63,545 nucleotides of DNA from Bacteroidetes bacterium OLB9 (GTDB lineage Bacteria > Bacteroidota > Bacteroidia > Chitinophagales > Saprospiraceae): positions 1 to 63,545 of the forward strand of contig LNBW01000011.1 in the NCBI GenBank assembly GCA_001567255.1, given 5' to 3'. The position numbers and the translations under genes are program-made. This document shows, piece after piece, positions 28,621-37,941 of the stretch. Each line of letters starts with the position of its first letter. Within the stretch, counting starts at the first letter, position 1. The notes beneath the pieces are model-generated. The model searched no databases. It was not told the origin of the DNA and saw only the letters and a list, made by a program, of their open reading frames with translations.

Positions 28621-29664
28621 ATGAATAGAATAGTTACCAGAGCCAGTATCCTGCTGATGATGATAGTGACCTTGAGTGTGTCTGCGCAGGATATTCACTT
28701 CACTCAGTTTTACATGTCACCACTTAATTTGAATCCTGCTATGACAGGTGTGATGAATTGTAAGACCCGAATGATAGCCAATTACCGAAATCAATGGTCG
28801 GCTATTTTATCTGCTAATGCATATAATACTTATTCAGTTTCTTATGATCAGAAGATTCCGGTAGGAAGAGAGGATTACTTTGGTATCGGCGGATCTATTT
28901 GGGGCGATGTTGCCGGTGAAAGTCGATTCGGAACCACTGAAGGAAGATTGTCCCTTTCATACTCTAAAAAGATGGCCGGATATCGTAAAAAAGCTAGTTA
29001 TTTGGTGATTGGAGCAGATGCTGGCCTTGCTAACAGAGGCATCAGTGATGGAGATTTGAGATGGCCTTCTCAGATTACCCCTGATGGACCAGATTTGACG
29101 TTGCCTTCTAATGAGAACCTCCAGGATTTGGACTTTCTCTATGCAGATCTTTCTGCCGGCTTATTGTGGTTTAGTGTGATTGATAATTATACGAACTGGT
29201 ACTTTGGTGCTGCTGTTCACCATTTCAACAAGCCTAATGTGTCATTTCTGGGTACGGATGTAGAGTTATATAGTAAATACACAATTCATGCGGGTGTTCA
29301 GTTTGAGTTGAGAAAACGAATTTCTTTGTTGCCTTTTGCAGTTTATATGGCTCAGGGTCCACACAGAGAGCTAAATGCAGGGACAAGTGTAAGATTTGCT
29401 ATGGGCCCATCTCGTACTACAAACCAGTCATGGGAAGCAGGTTTATGGTATAGAATTGGAAATAAAACACCTAGTGGCTTACACTCCGATGCTGCTATTA
29501 TCTCAACAAGGTTTAATTACGAGAACTTCGGACTAGGATTTAGTTATGATATTAACGTATCAGGCTTAAGAAAGGCATCACCTGTAAACGGAGCGTTTGA
29601 GTTTTCTCTGGTTTATAATATTTGTGGACCTGAAAACAGAGGTGTTTACTGTCCGAGATTCTAA
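28621..29664 (+). CDS. PorP/SprF-family type IX secretion membrane protein
   Basis: About 347 residues with a signal peptide ending at VSAQ, then the family opening DIHFTQFYMSPLNLNPAMTG and a beta-barrel with conserved NYRNQW. PorP/SprF proteins sit in the outer membrane and are linked to export or surface attachment of T9SS cargo, often encoded beside a large adhesin; none is adjacent here. The ATG at 28621 is preferred over a TTG two codons upstream because it starts a standard signal peptide. Confidence 0.92.
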   Translation: MNRIVTRASILLMMIVTLSVSAQDIHFTQFYMSPLNLNPAMTGVMNCKTRMIANYRNQWSAILSANAYNTYSVSYDQKIPVGREDYFGIGGSIWGDVAGESRFGTTEGRLSLSYSKKMAGYRKKASYLVIGADAGLANRGISDGDLRWPSQITPDGPDLTLPSNENLQDLDFLYADLSAGLLWFSVIDNYTNWYFGAAVHHFNKPNVSFLGTDVELYSKYTIHAGVQFELRKRISLLPFAVYMAQGPHRELNAGTSVRFAMGPSRTTNQSWEAGLWYRIGNKTPSGLHSDAAIISTRFNYENFGLGFSYDINVSGLRKASPVNGAFEFSLVYNICGPENRGVYCPRF

Positions 29665-29803
29665 CTGTTAGTTACTGAGATATCTCTTTATCGAATCATA
29701 TTTTTGATGGATAGTGATTATATATAGGTTGTCCGGCTGCTATTGAAAAAATTAAACCGGATGATGCAACACTGGGATTGATATAACCTAAAAAACAGTA
29801 TAT

Positions 29804-30223
29804 ATGTTTGGAAGTAAGAACGAAAAAACCACTGGAAATAATGCGGCGCCTTCTGCCAATTCGAGCAACAGTATTGTGGACGGTACTCATATAAAAGGAG
29901 ATATCGTCGCTTCCAATGATATTAGAATTGACGGCACGCTCATCGGTAAGTTGGATTGTAAAGGTCGAGTTATCCTGGGTGCTCAAGGTAAAATAGAAGG
30001 TGATATCACTTGTATCAATGCGATTATTGAAGGTACTTTTACCGGCAATCTTGATGTCAAGGAGCTATTGACAGTGAAGGAGACTGGGGTTGTCAATGGT
30101 GATATAAGGTGTGATAAACTTTTTATCCAGACAGGTGCTGTATTTAATACTACTTGTACAATGGGTGGGCAGAAACTAAAGCCACTTGTTAATAAGGAAC
30201 CTTCGCAAAAAGTAAATAATTAA
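29804..30223 (+). CDS. Bactofilin (polymer-forming cytoskeletal protein)
   Basis: A 139-residue protein with a disordered N-terminus and a central right-handed beta-helix of repeating hydrophobic/Gly turns (GTHIKGDIVASNDIRIDGTL onwards). Bactofilins polymerise without nucleotide and organise cell-envelope processes. In Bacteroidota the gene often stands upstream of the ATP synthase accessory gene atpZ, as here, 20 bases before it. Confidence 0.92.
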   Translation: MFGSKNEKTTGNNAAPSANSSNSIVDGTHIKGDIVASNDIRIDGTLIGKLDCKGRVILGAQGKIEGDITCINAIIEGTFTGNLDVKELLTVKETGVVNGDIRCDKLFIQTGAVFNTTCTMGGQKLKPLVNKEPSQKVNN

Positions 30224-30243
30224 ATTGATAAGTCAATCTCCTG

Positions 30244-30471
30244 ATGATTCCAAAGGAAAAGGGGAAAATTACTCATAAGGTACATGCTTATCTTAAGTAT
30301 TCCGGTTTAGCTTTTCAAATGGCTGGGGTGGTTATTTTTGGCTACTTGATAGGCCAGTGGCTGGATAGAAAGTTGTTGCTGGAAAAGCCTTACATCACGA
30401 TATTATTGATAATATTGTTTTTTGCCGGGTTTATGTATAAATTGTATCTAGACCTTACTAAGGAAAAATGA
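30244..30471 (+). CDS. AtpZ/AtpI-family protein
   Basis: A 75-residue protein with two membrane helices (about 18-38 and 48-66) and the motif GYLIGQWLDRKL typical of AtpZ. It is thought to help Mg2+ handling or assembly of the F1Fo ATP synthase. It overlaps the next start by four bases (ATGA). The ATP synthase structural genes that often follow it in this phylum are absent here. Confidence 0.85.
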   Translation: MIPKEKGKITHKVHAYLKYSGLAFQMAGVVIFGYLIGQWLDRKLLLEKPYITILLIILFFAGFMYKLYLDLTKEK

Positions 30472-30845
30472 AACTATATTGGTCAGGCTTAATTGTAACA
30501 TTGGTAGTGTTGATACCGGTATTAGCTTTTATGCTCCAAATTCCGGATCTTAAGCCATATCTTGATTTATCTGTATTTTCGGTAGGGATGTTTATTATGA
30601 TGAGCATCATCTTGTATCTGATTTTAAGACGGTCTGTATTGCGTCAAAACCATCGGTTGTTTCTTTCTGTCACTATGGTTAATTTACTTGCAAAAATGGT
30701 TCTAACTATAGTGATACTCTTAGTGTATCAGCTTGTAGCTCACACTGCTGACACAAAGTTTGTATGGCCTTTTTTGGTTATTTATGTGAGTTTTACCATC
30801 TTTGAAACTTGGTTTATGTCCGATATGGCGAGGAAAAAACCATGA
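30468..30845 (+). CDS. Small four-helix membrane protein, AtpI-like position
   Basis: A 125-residue protein with four hydrophobic helices and little else. It sits where Bacteroidota often encode a small membrane protein between atpZ and atpB. Assignment to ATP synthase biogenesis rests on context only, and atpB does not follow. Confidence 0.6.
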   Translation: MKLYWSGLIVTLVVLIPVLAFMLQIPDLKPYLDLSVFSVGMFIMMSIILYLILRRSVLRQNHRLFLSVTMVNLLAKMVLTIVILLVYQLVAHTADTKFVWPFLVIYVSFTIFETWFMSDMARKKP

Positions 30846-30867
30846 TATCTTAAAAAAAAATAACGGC

Positions 30868-31356
30868 ATGAGCGATTTCAATTCTATTATAGAGATAAAA
30901 GGTATGGATCCTATACAACAGGATAAGTTGAATCAGGAGCATATACACATAGTAGAAGATCTAGGCGATAAGAAAAGAGTGATGATGGATGGTGTGATGT
31001 ATGATGTGCTGGTCAAAGAATTCAATTATGAGACTAAGTCAGCGATAATAAACGTAGATGGTTTTGACTTTACTCTGGAGCTCAAGGAGCCACTAGATAT
31101 ACTGATCAATGACCTTGGGTTTCTTAAGGCAAGCAAACATTCCGTCAAGGAAGTCAAGTCACCCATGCCTGGATTAGTGGTTAAGGTTTTTGTCAGTGAA
31201 GGTCAACAGGTAATTGCAGGTGATAAATTACTTACACTAGAAGCTATGAAGATGGAGAATATTTTAAAATCTCCAGGCGACGGCACTATCAAATCTATCA
31301 AGGTGAAAGGTAGTGATACAGTTGATAAGAATCAAGTGTTGATAGAATTTGAATAG
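30868..31356 (+). CDS. Biotin carboxyl carrier protein subunit
   Basis: A 162-residue carrier with the biotinylation site in LEAMKMEN near residue 127, inside a C-terminal biotinyl domain (SPMPGLVVKVFVSEGQ onwards). It would be biotinylated by the BirA at 11480-12253 and serve an acyl-CoA carboxylase (acetyl- or propionyl-CoA type) encoded elsewhere. Start chosen at ATG 30868 (MSDFNSII); an upstream in-frame extension overlaps the preceding gene and is not family-like. Its stop is five bases from that of the convergent ABC transporter gene. Confidence 0.88.
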   Translation: MSDFNSIIEIKGMDPIQQDKLNQEHIHIVEDLGDKKRVMMDGVMYDVLVKEFNYETKSAIINVDGFDFTLELKEPLDILINDLGFLKASKHSVKEVKSPMPGLVVKVFVSEGQQVIAGDKLLTLEAMKMENILKSPGDGTIKSIKVKGSDTVDKNQVLIEFE

Positions 31357-31361
31357 TAGTT

Positions 31362-32033
31362 TTATAAAGTGATTGTCCCATCGACCATTTCTAAGATGCG
31401 GTCGCTCTTTTGAGCAAACTCTTCATCATGGGTGACTGAAATAATCGTTTGATGATATTGTTTTGACAGCTCCTTAAAAGTTTCCAAAACGATAGCGGTG
31501 TTTTTACTGTCCAGATTGCCGGTAGGCTCATCGCACATGATGATTTGTGGATCATTGATAAGTGCTCTTGCTATAGCTACTCTCTGCTGTTGTCCGCCGG
31601 ATAATTTACTGGCCGGCTTCAATGCTTGATCTTTGATGCCGAGTAGTTCAAGTTTTTGCATGGCTTTATCTTCTATTTCATCAGGATGGAATGTACCTAG
31701 CTTTAGCGCCGGAATCATTACATTTTTAAGACAGCTAAACTCAGGTAGCAAGTAATGAAATTGGAATACAAAACCGATTTTATTGTTGCGTAATTCTGCT
31801 AGCTCATCATTATTTTTTTTTGTCAGTAATTTACCATCAATATATAAATCACCCTTGTATTGGGTGTCCATTGTCGAAAGCACATAGAGTAGGGTGGATT
31901 TCCCACTGCCTGATTTACCCATGAGGCTGAGAAACTCACCTTTACGTACAGAAAATGAAATATCTTTCAATACCTGAAACTCAACAGGGCTGTAGAAATA
32001 TTTTGTAATATTTTTAGTTTCTAAGATATTCAT
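31362..32033 (-). CDS. ABC transporter ATP-binding protein, LolD/MacB-like
   Basis: A 223-residue ATPase with Walker A GKSGSGKST, signature LSGGQQQRVAIARAL and Walker B IIMCDEPTGNLD. These are typical of the LolCDE/MacAB group, which works by mechanotransmission rather than by moving substrate across the inner membrane. It is the last gene of the regulator-TolC-adaptor-permease-ATPase operon. Confidence 0.92.
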   Translation of the reverse strand: MNILETKNITKYFYSPVEFQVLKDISFSVRKGEFLSLMGKSGSGKSTLLYVLSTMDTQYKGDLYIDGKLLTKKNNDELAELRNNKIGFVFQFHYLLPEFSCLKNVMIPALKLGTFHPDEIEDKAMQKLELLGIKDQALKPASKLSGGQQQRVAIARALINDPQIIMCDEPTGNLDSKNTAIVLETFKELSKQYHQTIISVTHDEEFAQKSDRILEMVDGTITL

Positions 32034-32039
32034 ACTTGA

Positions 32040-33266
32040 TTATTTTCTAAAAATGGAAACAGGATCTACATTAGCTGCTTTTTTAGCTGGAAAATAGCCT
32101 GCCAGAAAAGTGATAAACATACCAAAGAAAATACCCATCGCATACTTGGTAGGCTCATTGGTTATAGGAAAATATCCGATATCGCCACCTATATAGACCG
32201 TCTTGAGAAAACTTATAATAATAATAGAAGTAATGACTCCACCCATCACGCCTAAAAATCCTATAGATAATGCCTGAGTAAGAAATATCCTTATGACATC
32301 CTTTCCTTTAAAGCCGATGGCCTTCAATATGGCTATGTCATTGATTTTTTGAGATACCGTCATGTTAAGTATGTTGTAAATTCCGAAACCAGCTACTATC
32401 AATACGGTAAACGAAACAAAGGTGATCACAATACGACGCATCCTAAATGCAGCCATGACGGTCTCATTGGCTTTTTGCCAACTTTCTGCTTTGTATCCTG
32501 TCAATAACGATAATTTTTTACTCATTTCTACCGCTTGCTCTGGATCAGGAATGTTGACATTAATGTCAGTAATATAACTGGTGTTTTCTCTAAGCAATTG
32601 TTGAGCCATTTCCAGGTTGATATATGACGTGGACTTATCTTTGAGTGCATTGCTGGTTTTGAAGGTAGCCACCACCTGCAGATTTCTGCTCACACCCTTG
32701 GAAGAGGTGATGTTGACATTGTCTCCTATTGAAAGGTTCAGTTTTTGGGCAAGTTCAACACCGAGTACAATACTGTTTACATTCCATTTTAATTTGTCAA
32801 ACTGACCCTCAATGATGGAGGACTTAATTTTGAACATCTGATCAGCTTCAAACGGATGTACTCCGGTGACCGTGCCCGGTACCTGAGACTTGCCCATATT
32901 GTAGAATACTGTAGTGGTGATGACAGGAGTGATGACAGTGATATCTTCTTGCTTTTTTATGGTCGAAATAATTTCTTGTGGATTTGTTATGGTCTTACTT
33001 GCAGGTACAATCTTTGGGTTGACGATGATATCAAGTGCGTCTTCAGACTCGACCAATGGACGACTGATGACATCATCCTTATATATTCTTATGTGTGGCG
33101 TAGATTTAAATATCCATTCATTAGATACCTCGTCAAACCCCGATAAAAGACAGTTCATTGAGATATAAATAGCCATGCCGATTAGCACTCCCAGCACTGC
33201 CACAAGCGTCATTTTCTTGCTGGTGATGAGATAGGTCGTTGCAATATCTGTATTGATGTTTTTCAT
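32040..33266 (-). CDS. ABC transporter permease, MacB/LolC-like (FtsX family)
   Basis: A 408-residue permease with one N-terminal membrane helix (about 19-40), a large periplasmic domain and three C-terminal helices with FtsX-type sequence (GFGIYNILNMTVSQKINDIAILKAIGF). It should pair with the ATPase six bases downstream and with the adaptor that ends one base before its start. Substrate could be a peptide, lipid or drug. Confidence 0.9.
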   Translation of the reverse strand: MKNINTDIATTYLITSKKMTLVAVLGVLIGMAIYISMNCLLSGFDEVSNEWIFKSTPHIRIYKDDVISRPLVESEDALDIIVNPKIVPASKTITNPQEIISTIKKQEDITVITPVITTTVFYNMGKSQVPGTVTGVHPFEADQMFKIKSSIIEGQFDKLKWNVNSIVLGVELAQKLNLSIGDNVNITSSKGVSRNLQVVATFKTSNALKDKSTSYINLEMAQQLLRENTSYITDINVNIPDPEQAVEMSKKLSLLTGYKAESWQKANETVMAAFRMRRIVITFVSFTVLIVAGFGIYNILNMTVSQKINDIAILKAIGFKGKDVIRIFLTQALSIGFLGVMGGVITSIIIISFLKTVYIGGDIGYFPITNEPTKYAMGIFFGMFITFLAGYFPAKKAANVDPVSIFRK

Positions 33267-33267
33267 A

Positions 33268-34380
33268 TTAGGGCTTGAGTGGTAATAAGATGTCTTTATC
33301 AGTGATGCCGCCTAAAATCTCAACATAGTCGCTAGATATTATGCCGGCCTCTATGATGACTGGATCTTCCTGACCCTTGACCCTGACTTTATTTCCATAG
33401 CCCATATAGGCACGTGGTATGAGCAGGGCATTATCTTTTTCAGCAGTCAGTATATTACCTTCCAGTGGAGTCATATAGATATTTAAGGATGAATCCAATG
33501 ATTCAGTGAGCTTTACCTTGCAAATAAATGACTGTGTACTTTCATCAAAGGTTGAAACTATGTCATCAACGGTTCCATTGTAGGTTTTAGTCCTTTCCGT
33601 ATTCAATCTAACAACTACCGGTTGACCATTTTTGATTTTGCTGATATTTTTTTCATCTATGGAAAGTTCGATAATTGGACTAGCAGGATCAGCGACAATC
33701 GCTATCACTTCACCTCTTCTGACAAAATCACCTGCACTTTTTAATTTCCTTATGATTTTGCCGGATTGTAAAACGATCACTTTGTTATAGGATTGGATGA
33801 GTTCATTATTTTTAACCTGGCTGGCGGCTATTATTTTTTGCTGTTTAGCTTGTTGTAGGATGATGTCTCGCTGCTTCTTGAGTGCATTGAGGTTTCTAAG
33901 CGAACTTTCGGCTGCCAGTTGTACGTTTTCGAGTTCGATACGAGCAATACTCTCTGATTTGAATAATCGTTCATATCTTTCTGCTTGTAATTTATCCTGT
34001 GCATATTTAGCTTCTGCAGCTTCAATGTTTTGTTCCAACTGACGGAGTGCCGGTGCGTCAATACTTAGATTTTTTTGGGCAATTTGCAATTGTTCTTTAG
34101 AAGCAATCGTATTGATTTGGCTCGATTGATTATCGATGACACCTATTATGCTTCCTTTGTGGACTGTGCTACCTACTTCAAAATCTGCCTGTAGCAATAT
34201 ACCTTCTGTCTGAGCAGTGATGTTATACTCATGATCCCAATCGATATAACCCGGGGCAAATACCCATTCTTTAATATCTTGCTTCATCGGCGTGATCTCG
34301 TCATCACCTCCATTTTTACATCCTGCTGAGAGTAAAAATAATGCTGTAATAAAGTATGCTGAAATGTATCTGGTGATCAT
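33268..34380 (-). CDS. Periplasmic adaptor lipoprotein (HlyD/MacA family)
   Basis: A 370-residue lipoprotein with lipobox LLSAGC (Cys at about residue 21), followed by a split biotinyl-lipoyl domain, a long coiled-coil hairpin (about 85-200) and a beta-barrel domain. This is the membrane fusion protein that bridges the permease to the TolC-like channel. It lies between tolC and the permease with near-zero gaps. Confidence 0.92.
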   Translation of the reverse strand: MITRYISAYFITALFLLSAGCKNGGDDEITPMKQDIKEWVFAPGYIDWDHEYNITAQTEGILLQADFEVGSTVHKGSIIGVIDNQSSQINTIASKEQLQIAQKNLSIDAPALRQLEQNIEAAEAKYAQDKLQAERYERLFKSESIARIELENVQLAAESSLRNLNALKKQRDIILQQAKQQKIIAASQVKNNELIQSYNKVIVLQSGKIIRKLKSAGDFVRRGEVIAIVADPASPIIELSIDEKNISKIKNGQPVVVRLNTERTKTYNGTVDDIVSTFDESTQSFICKVKLTESLDSSLNIYMTPLEGNILTAEKDNALLIPRAYMGYGNKVRVKGQEDPVIIEAGIISSDYVEILGGITDKDILLPLKP

Positions 34381-34384
34381 ATTT

Positions 34385-35707
34385 TTAGTAACGATTATTG
34401 ATTAAAATTCTGTTTTTGGTGTATGAAATATTGGCTAAAGCCATTATAAAATTGAGCTGGCTGTTGAGTAAATCATTTTGAGCAGTCAACAATTTATCCA
34501 GAACCAAAACATTTTCTTCGTATTGTTGCTGACATTTCTGATAAGTGTCCTCTTTAAGTTTGATGATTTGTAAAAAATTGTCATATTGCTTTATAGCCTT
34601 TTGATATTCAAGGTTGAGTTGTTCTGCCTGTAATGAAGCTTCAGTATGGGCATGCTGCTCAGCTAAAGATAGGGTTTCTAACTGAAACTGCTTGTTTTTT
34701 ATGGAAGATAATCGCTGAACTGTCGGAAATTCCCAGGTAAGCTTTAAGCCTACATGATTGTAATTGATAGAAGAAGCATCACTTGATAGAAAAAAAGTAT
34801 TGCTTAGATTCTGCCAGTTGAATGAAGAGATAAAAGAAATAGTAGGGAAATATTGATATTGCAATGATTTGATATCCTGCTGGAGCAAAGCGTGCTCTAA
34901 ATGCTTAGTGTCTGCTTCAAGTGTCAAATCGTTTGCAGTTAGTGCGCTGTCAAAAGTCTCTGGTACCAAGGTTTGGGTGAGCTCTGGCTGAAAACTATTT
35001 TCTACAAATAAGCTTAGCATTGCTTGTTGAATGTCAATATTAAAACCGATTTGCTCAATTTTATCTTTGATATTGATGATATGTACCATTGCTTCATTGA
35101 CTTCTTGTTTTCTTACTTGTCCTTCATGATATTTATGGTCCGTTAAGGATTTGATTTTTTCGGCAATGGCTAAGTTTTGTTGTAGAATTAACTTTTGACT
35201 CTTGAGAGACAAGATGTTATGATAAGTGGAGTTGAGTTGTTCAAGTAAATTGTATTCGTTAAGTAGATTCTTGCTTTCTGTAAGGTTTTTATTAATTTTA
35301 GCATATTTTATCTGGGCGACAGCAGAAAGATTCAGTAGATCAAATTGCGGTTGTAATGCTACCATTGTATTGTACTGCTGACCAAATTGGATCTGTTTGA
35401 AAGAGCCTTCTTGACCTCCAAAAAATTCAGCAGGAATAAAAGTGCTTTGTAACTTTGTGTTGTCAATAAAATTAACCGTTGCTGGAATGCGCGGATTAAT
35501 GACATTGGCAAGTGAGGTTTTGTAGGCAAGTCGTGCTATTTCTGATTGAATAGTATTAGCTTTAAGAACAGTGTTGTGTTTTTTGACTTCATTCCAAAGT
35601 TCATCCAAAGAGTTGAAATTTTTGGTATCCTGACCATAGACAATGGATTGTACCATCAATAAAAGAAGAATGCTTAGAAATCGTATTTTATACATAGGAG
35701 GATTCAT
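34385..35707 (-). CDS. TolC-family outer-membrane efflux protein
   Basis: About 440 residues with a signal peptide (cleavage near VYGQ) and two outer-membrane efflux protein repeats rich in Gln/Asn helical heptads. It forms the exit duct of the tripartite system. The start at 35707 (MNPPMYKIRF) overlaps the 3' end of the regulator gene; an internal ATG at 35695 would give an equally good signal peptide. Confidence 0.9.
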   Translation of the reverse strand: MNPPMYKIRFLSILLLLMVQSIVYGQDTKNFNSLDELWNEVKKHNTVLKANTIQSEIARLAYKTSLANVINPRIPATVNFIDNTKLQSTFIPAEFFGGQEGSFKQIQFGQQYNTMVALQPQFDLLNLSAVAQIKYAKINKNLTESKNLLNEYNLLEQLNSTYHNILSLKSQKLILQQNLAIAEKIKSLTDHKYHEGQVRKQEVNEAMVHIINIKDKIEQIGFNIDIQQAMLSLFVENSFQPELTQTLVPETFDSALTANDLTLEADTKHLEHALLQQDIKSLQYQYFPTISFISSFNWQNLSNTFFLSSDASSINYNHVGLKLTWEFPTVQRLSSIKNKQFQLETLSLAEQHAHTEASLQAEQLNLEYQKAIKQYDNFLQIIKLKEDTYQKCQQQYEENVLVLDKLLTAQNDLLNSQLNFIMALANISYTKNRILINNRY

Positions 35708-36290
35708 TTTTGGTAGAAATCAGGTTGATAAAATCTGAAAATAGTCGGTTTCCTTCTTGTACCAGATCTGTAGAAAACCGCATCATTTTCCATTTGAACA
35801 CTAGGAGACGAATACCACCAACATAAAAGTGCATGATGGTCTCGGGATCAAGGCAAGATTTTATTTCATTTTGAGCGATACACTGGCTGATGACTTGCAA
35901 TGTTTTTGATAAAAGATAGGAAATCAGGTTGTAAACTTCTGCTCTTATTTTTTCACTCTCATCCATCAGACCTTCCGCCAGCATAACGATAGCAAAATGT
36001 TTATGAGCTTGTAAAAAAGTAAAATTGCTCTCTGCAATCCTTTTGAGCTTGTCCAGCGGACTTTTATCACTCGTTATAATGGTATCCATATTCTTTTTGA
36101 CATTGATGTATAGGTATCTTATCATCAGGATAATAACATCTTCTTTACTCCTGAAGTGCCTATAAAGAGCACTCTCCACAAAACCCATTTCTGCTGCAAG
36201 GTTTTTGATGGTCAGTGCAGAAATACCCCTTTCGGTGATGATTTTTCCACCTGCTGTGATGATTTCTTTTTGTCGTTCAGTTATATCCAT
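35688..36290 (-). CDS. TetR/AcrR-family repressor of the export operon
   Basis: A 200-residue regulator with an N-terminal TetR helix-turn-helix (LTIKNLAAEMGFVESALYRHF). It overlaps the tolC gene, so it is the first gene of the five-gene operon. A 20-bp perfect palindrome begins six bases upstream of its start, pointing to autoregulation of the whole operon. Ligand unknown. Confidence 0.93.
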   Translation of the reverse strand: MDITERQKEIITAGGKIITERGISALTIKNLAAEMGFVESALYRHFRSKEDVIILMIRYLYINVKKNMDTIITSDKSPLDKLKRIAESNFTFLQAHKHFAIVMLAEGLMDESEKIRAEVYNLISYLLSKTLQVISQCIAQNEIKSCLDPETIMHFYVGGIRLLVFKWKMMRFSTDLVQEGNRLFSDFINLISTKNESSYV

Positions 36291-36295
36291 TTATA

Positions 36296-36315
36296 GTGAG
36301 TGAATATTCACTCAC
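36296..36315. promoter_or_regulatory. Perfect 20-bp palindromic operator
   Basis: GTGAGTGAATATTCACTCAC is a perfect inverted repeat located six bases upstream of the TetR start codon. Its size and position match operators of TetR-family repressors that block their own promoter. Confidence 0.85.
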
Positions 36316-36454
36316 AAAGAACGTGATTTTTCTTGATTTGTTGGTTGACTTTTTAGTTTTTTTTTATTGAAATTAGTATAAAATTTAACCTGCAATAGTA
36401 AAATTTACGTCAATTAAGTCTATATTCCATGATCAACAGATTATTTGAGCTTAC

Positions 36455-36488
36455 TTTTTGATATTAAGGCGTTAACCTTTTATCTTTA
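36455..36488 (+). promoter_or_regulatory. Promoter for the small membrane protein gene
   Basis: TTTTTG (36455-36460), a 20-base spacer and TATCTTTA (36481-36488, one mismatch to TAnnTTTG). The start codon follows seven bases later, so the leader would be almost absent or the start further in (ATG 36514). Confidence 0.45.
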
Positions 36489-36495
36489 AGATTTA

Positions 36496-36919
36496 ATGGA
36501 ATATGGTAAACTTATGCAATCATTATTTAAAAAGCTTTATTTCTGGTTTTACTTACTGGCTATAGTGAATTTAACCGTTGGAGTATTTTTTAGAAATGAA
36601 GTCATATTTGTTGGCAGTGAGAGTAGCGAGGTGAGAATACGGCTGGTTTTGTTTCAATTGCTCTTCGCAGTTGCATTATTGATCATGGCTTTTTTTTATC
36701 ATAAAGTACTGATTGTAGATTATTTCAAAAAATCTAAGGTTGGTGGTTTTTGGGTTAATGGTTTTAGTGCTCTTTATGGAATTCTACACTTTGTTTTTTA
36801 CATCAATAGAAATTCGATCCTTTCTATGGATTTGGCTGCTATTGAGTATTGCAGTGTTTACATTTACGCTGGATGTCATTATGAATATGGCAGTTTACAT
36901 ATTGAGGAAATACAGGTAG
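36496..36919 (+). CDS. Small four-helix membrane protein, frameshifted
   Basis: No named family recognised. The frame encodes three membrane helices and then turns into non-membrane sequence (NRNSILSMDLAAIEYC). Deleting one T from the T6 run at 36794-36799 gives FVFTSIEIRSFLWIWLLLS and a fourth helix (IAVFTFTLDVIMNMAVYIL), ending ILRKYR at 36919. The restored protein has about 140 residues and four helices. The fit is strong because the shifted frame is hydrophobic throughout and ends just before a terminator hairpin. Confidence 0.7.
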
Positions 36920-36924
36920 CGTAA

Positions 36925-36958
36925 AATACAAAAGGGAGACATTGCTCCCTTCTGTATT
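36925..36958. terminator. Bidirectional terminator hairpin
   Basis: AATACAAAAGGGAG pairs with CTCCCTTCTGTATT (one wobble) around a six-base loop, between two convergent genes. Confidence 0.75.
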
Positions 36959-36977
36959 ATCGTAATTGTACTTTCTA

Positions 36978-37922
36978 CTATCTTTGTCTTCCGGCATTCA
37001 GAAAATCTTGCAATTCTTGGAGTTCATCCCATTTGCCATCTGCAGCCAGTCCGGCTTGTTGTGGCCATGTTTCGGGAACAGCCAGTGTAAATCTAGGCCC
37101 TGCTGCTGTAAGTATCTCTTGCAATCTGGATACTGACGTTTCAGCAAGTGCTCTCCACGTTTTTATACCTGCATTATGAAGCAGTTCTTCTATTTTAGGG
37201 CCTATTCCTTCAACTGCTTTCAGGTCATCTTGAGCCCATTTTTTGAGAATACCAGCTTTAATCAGCCATTTTTCAAGTTTGGAGTCTGTTTCGCCTGATG
37301 TAGCAGTGTCGCTTCTGCCTGAATCTAAAGATTTCTGAAGCTCAATTAAATCGTTCCATGCTTTGTCATTGGCAAGTTGTGCTTGCTGTGGCCAAGTATT
37401 AGGATCAATGATGCGGTATTTGTCTCCATATTTATTTAGAATGTCCCGAAGTGCTTCAGGAGAATAGGTCGCTAGCTGGGCAAATGTATTGATTCCGTTT
37501 TCGTTCAAGACTCCTTGCATTTTTGGCCCGATACCTTCAATTATCTGTAGATTGTCAGTGCCGATAGCAACAGTCCATGCATCTCTTGCTTTTGCTCCGC
37601 CTGATGAGGTAAAAGCTACGGCAGGAGTCCCACTACCTGCTTTAGCAGATGTTGCATTAGATAACTTTAGTTCACATTCTTTCAGCTGACCTCTTAGTAA
37701 AGCCACGTCGCCTTCGGCTTCCATTCTAACTTTTTTGCAAGCTTCCAGATCTGCTTCCAGACCAGAGATTCTTACATTAAGATTGTTGATTTGATTCTCC
37801 AGGTCTTCAACCATAGATTTGTACCTCGCCCACAGTAGGTAACCGAGTCCAAGACCTAGCAAAAATGGTAGTAGCCAGGTTAGCCACCACGGTATATCAC
37901 AAAATGAAAATAAATTTATCAT
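36978..37922 (-). CDS. Membrane-anchored protein with coiled coil and two helix-hairpin-helix domains
   Basis: A 314-residue protein: one membrane helix near the N-terminus (WWLTWLLPFLLGLGLGYLLW), a coiled coil (about 35-90), a Ser/Gly/Ala-rich linker, and two copies of a helix-hairpin-helix unit with nearly the same ending (LQIIEGIGPKMQGVLNENGI ... TWPQQAQLA and LKAVEGIGPKIEELLHNAGI ... TWPQQAGLA). Such units are annotated as flap-endonuclease-like or DUF4332-like; no nuclease residues are evident. It precedes no DNA-repair gene but lies beside an OmpA protein, 19 bases downstream of it. Confidence 0.8.
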   Translation of the reverse strand: MINLFSFCDIPWWLTWLLPFLLGLGLGYLLWARYKSMVEDLENQINNLNVRISGLEADLEACKKVRMEAEGDVALLRGQLKECELKLSNATSAKAGSGTPAVAFTSSGGAKARDAWTVAIGTDNLQIIEGIGPKMQGVLNENGINTFAQLATYSPEALRDILNKYGDKYRIIDPNTWPQQAQLANDKAWNDLIELQKSLDSGRSDTATSGETDSKLEKWLIKAGILKKWAQDDLKAVEGIGPKIEELLHNAGIKTWRALAETSVSRLQEILTAAGPRFTLAVPETWPQQAGLAADGKWDELQELQDFLNAGRQR

Positions 37923-37941
37923 GATTTCTTTTTTTATTTTG

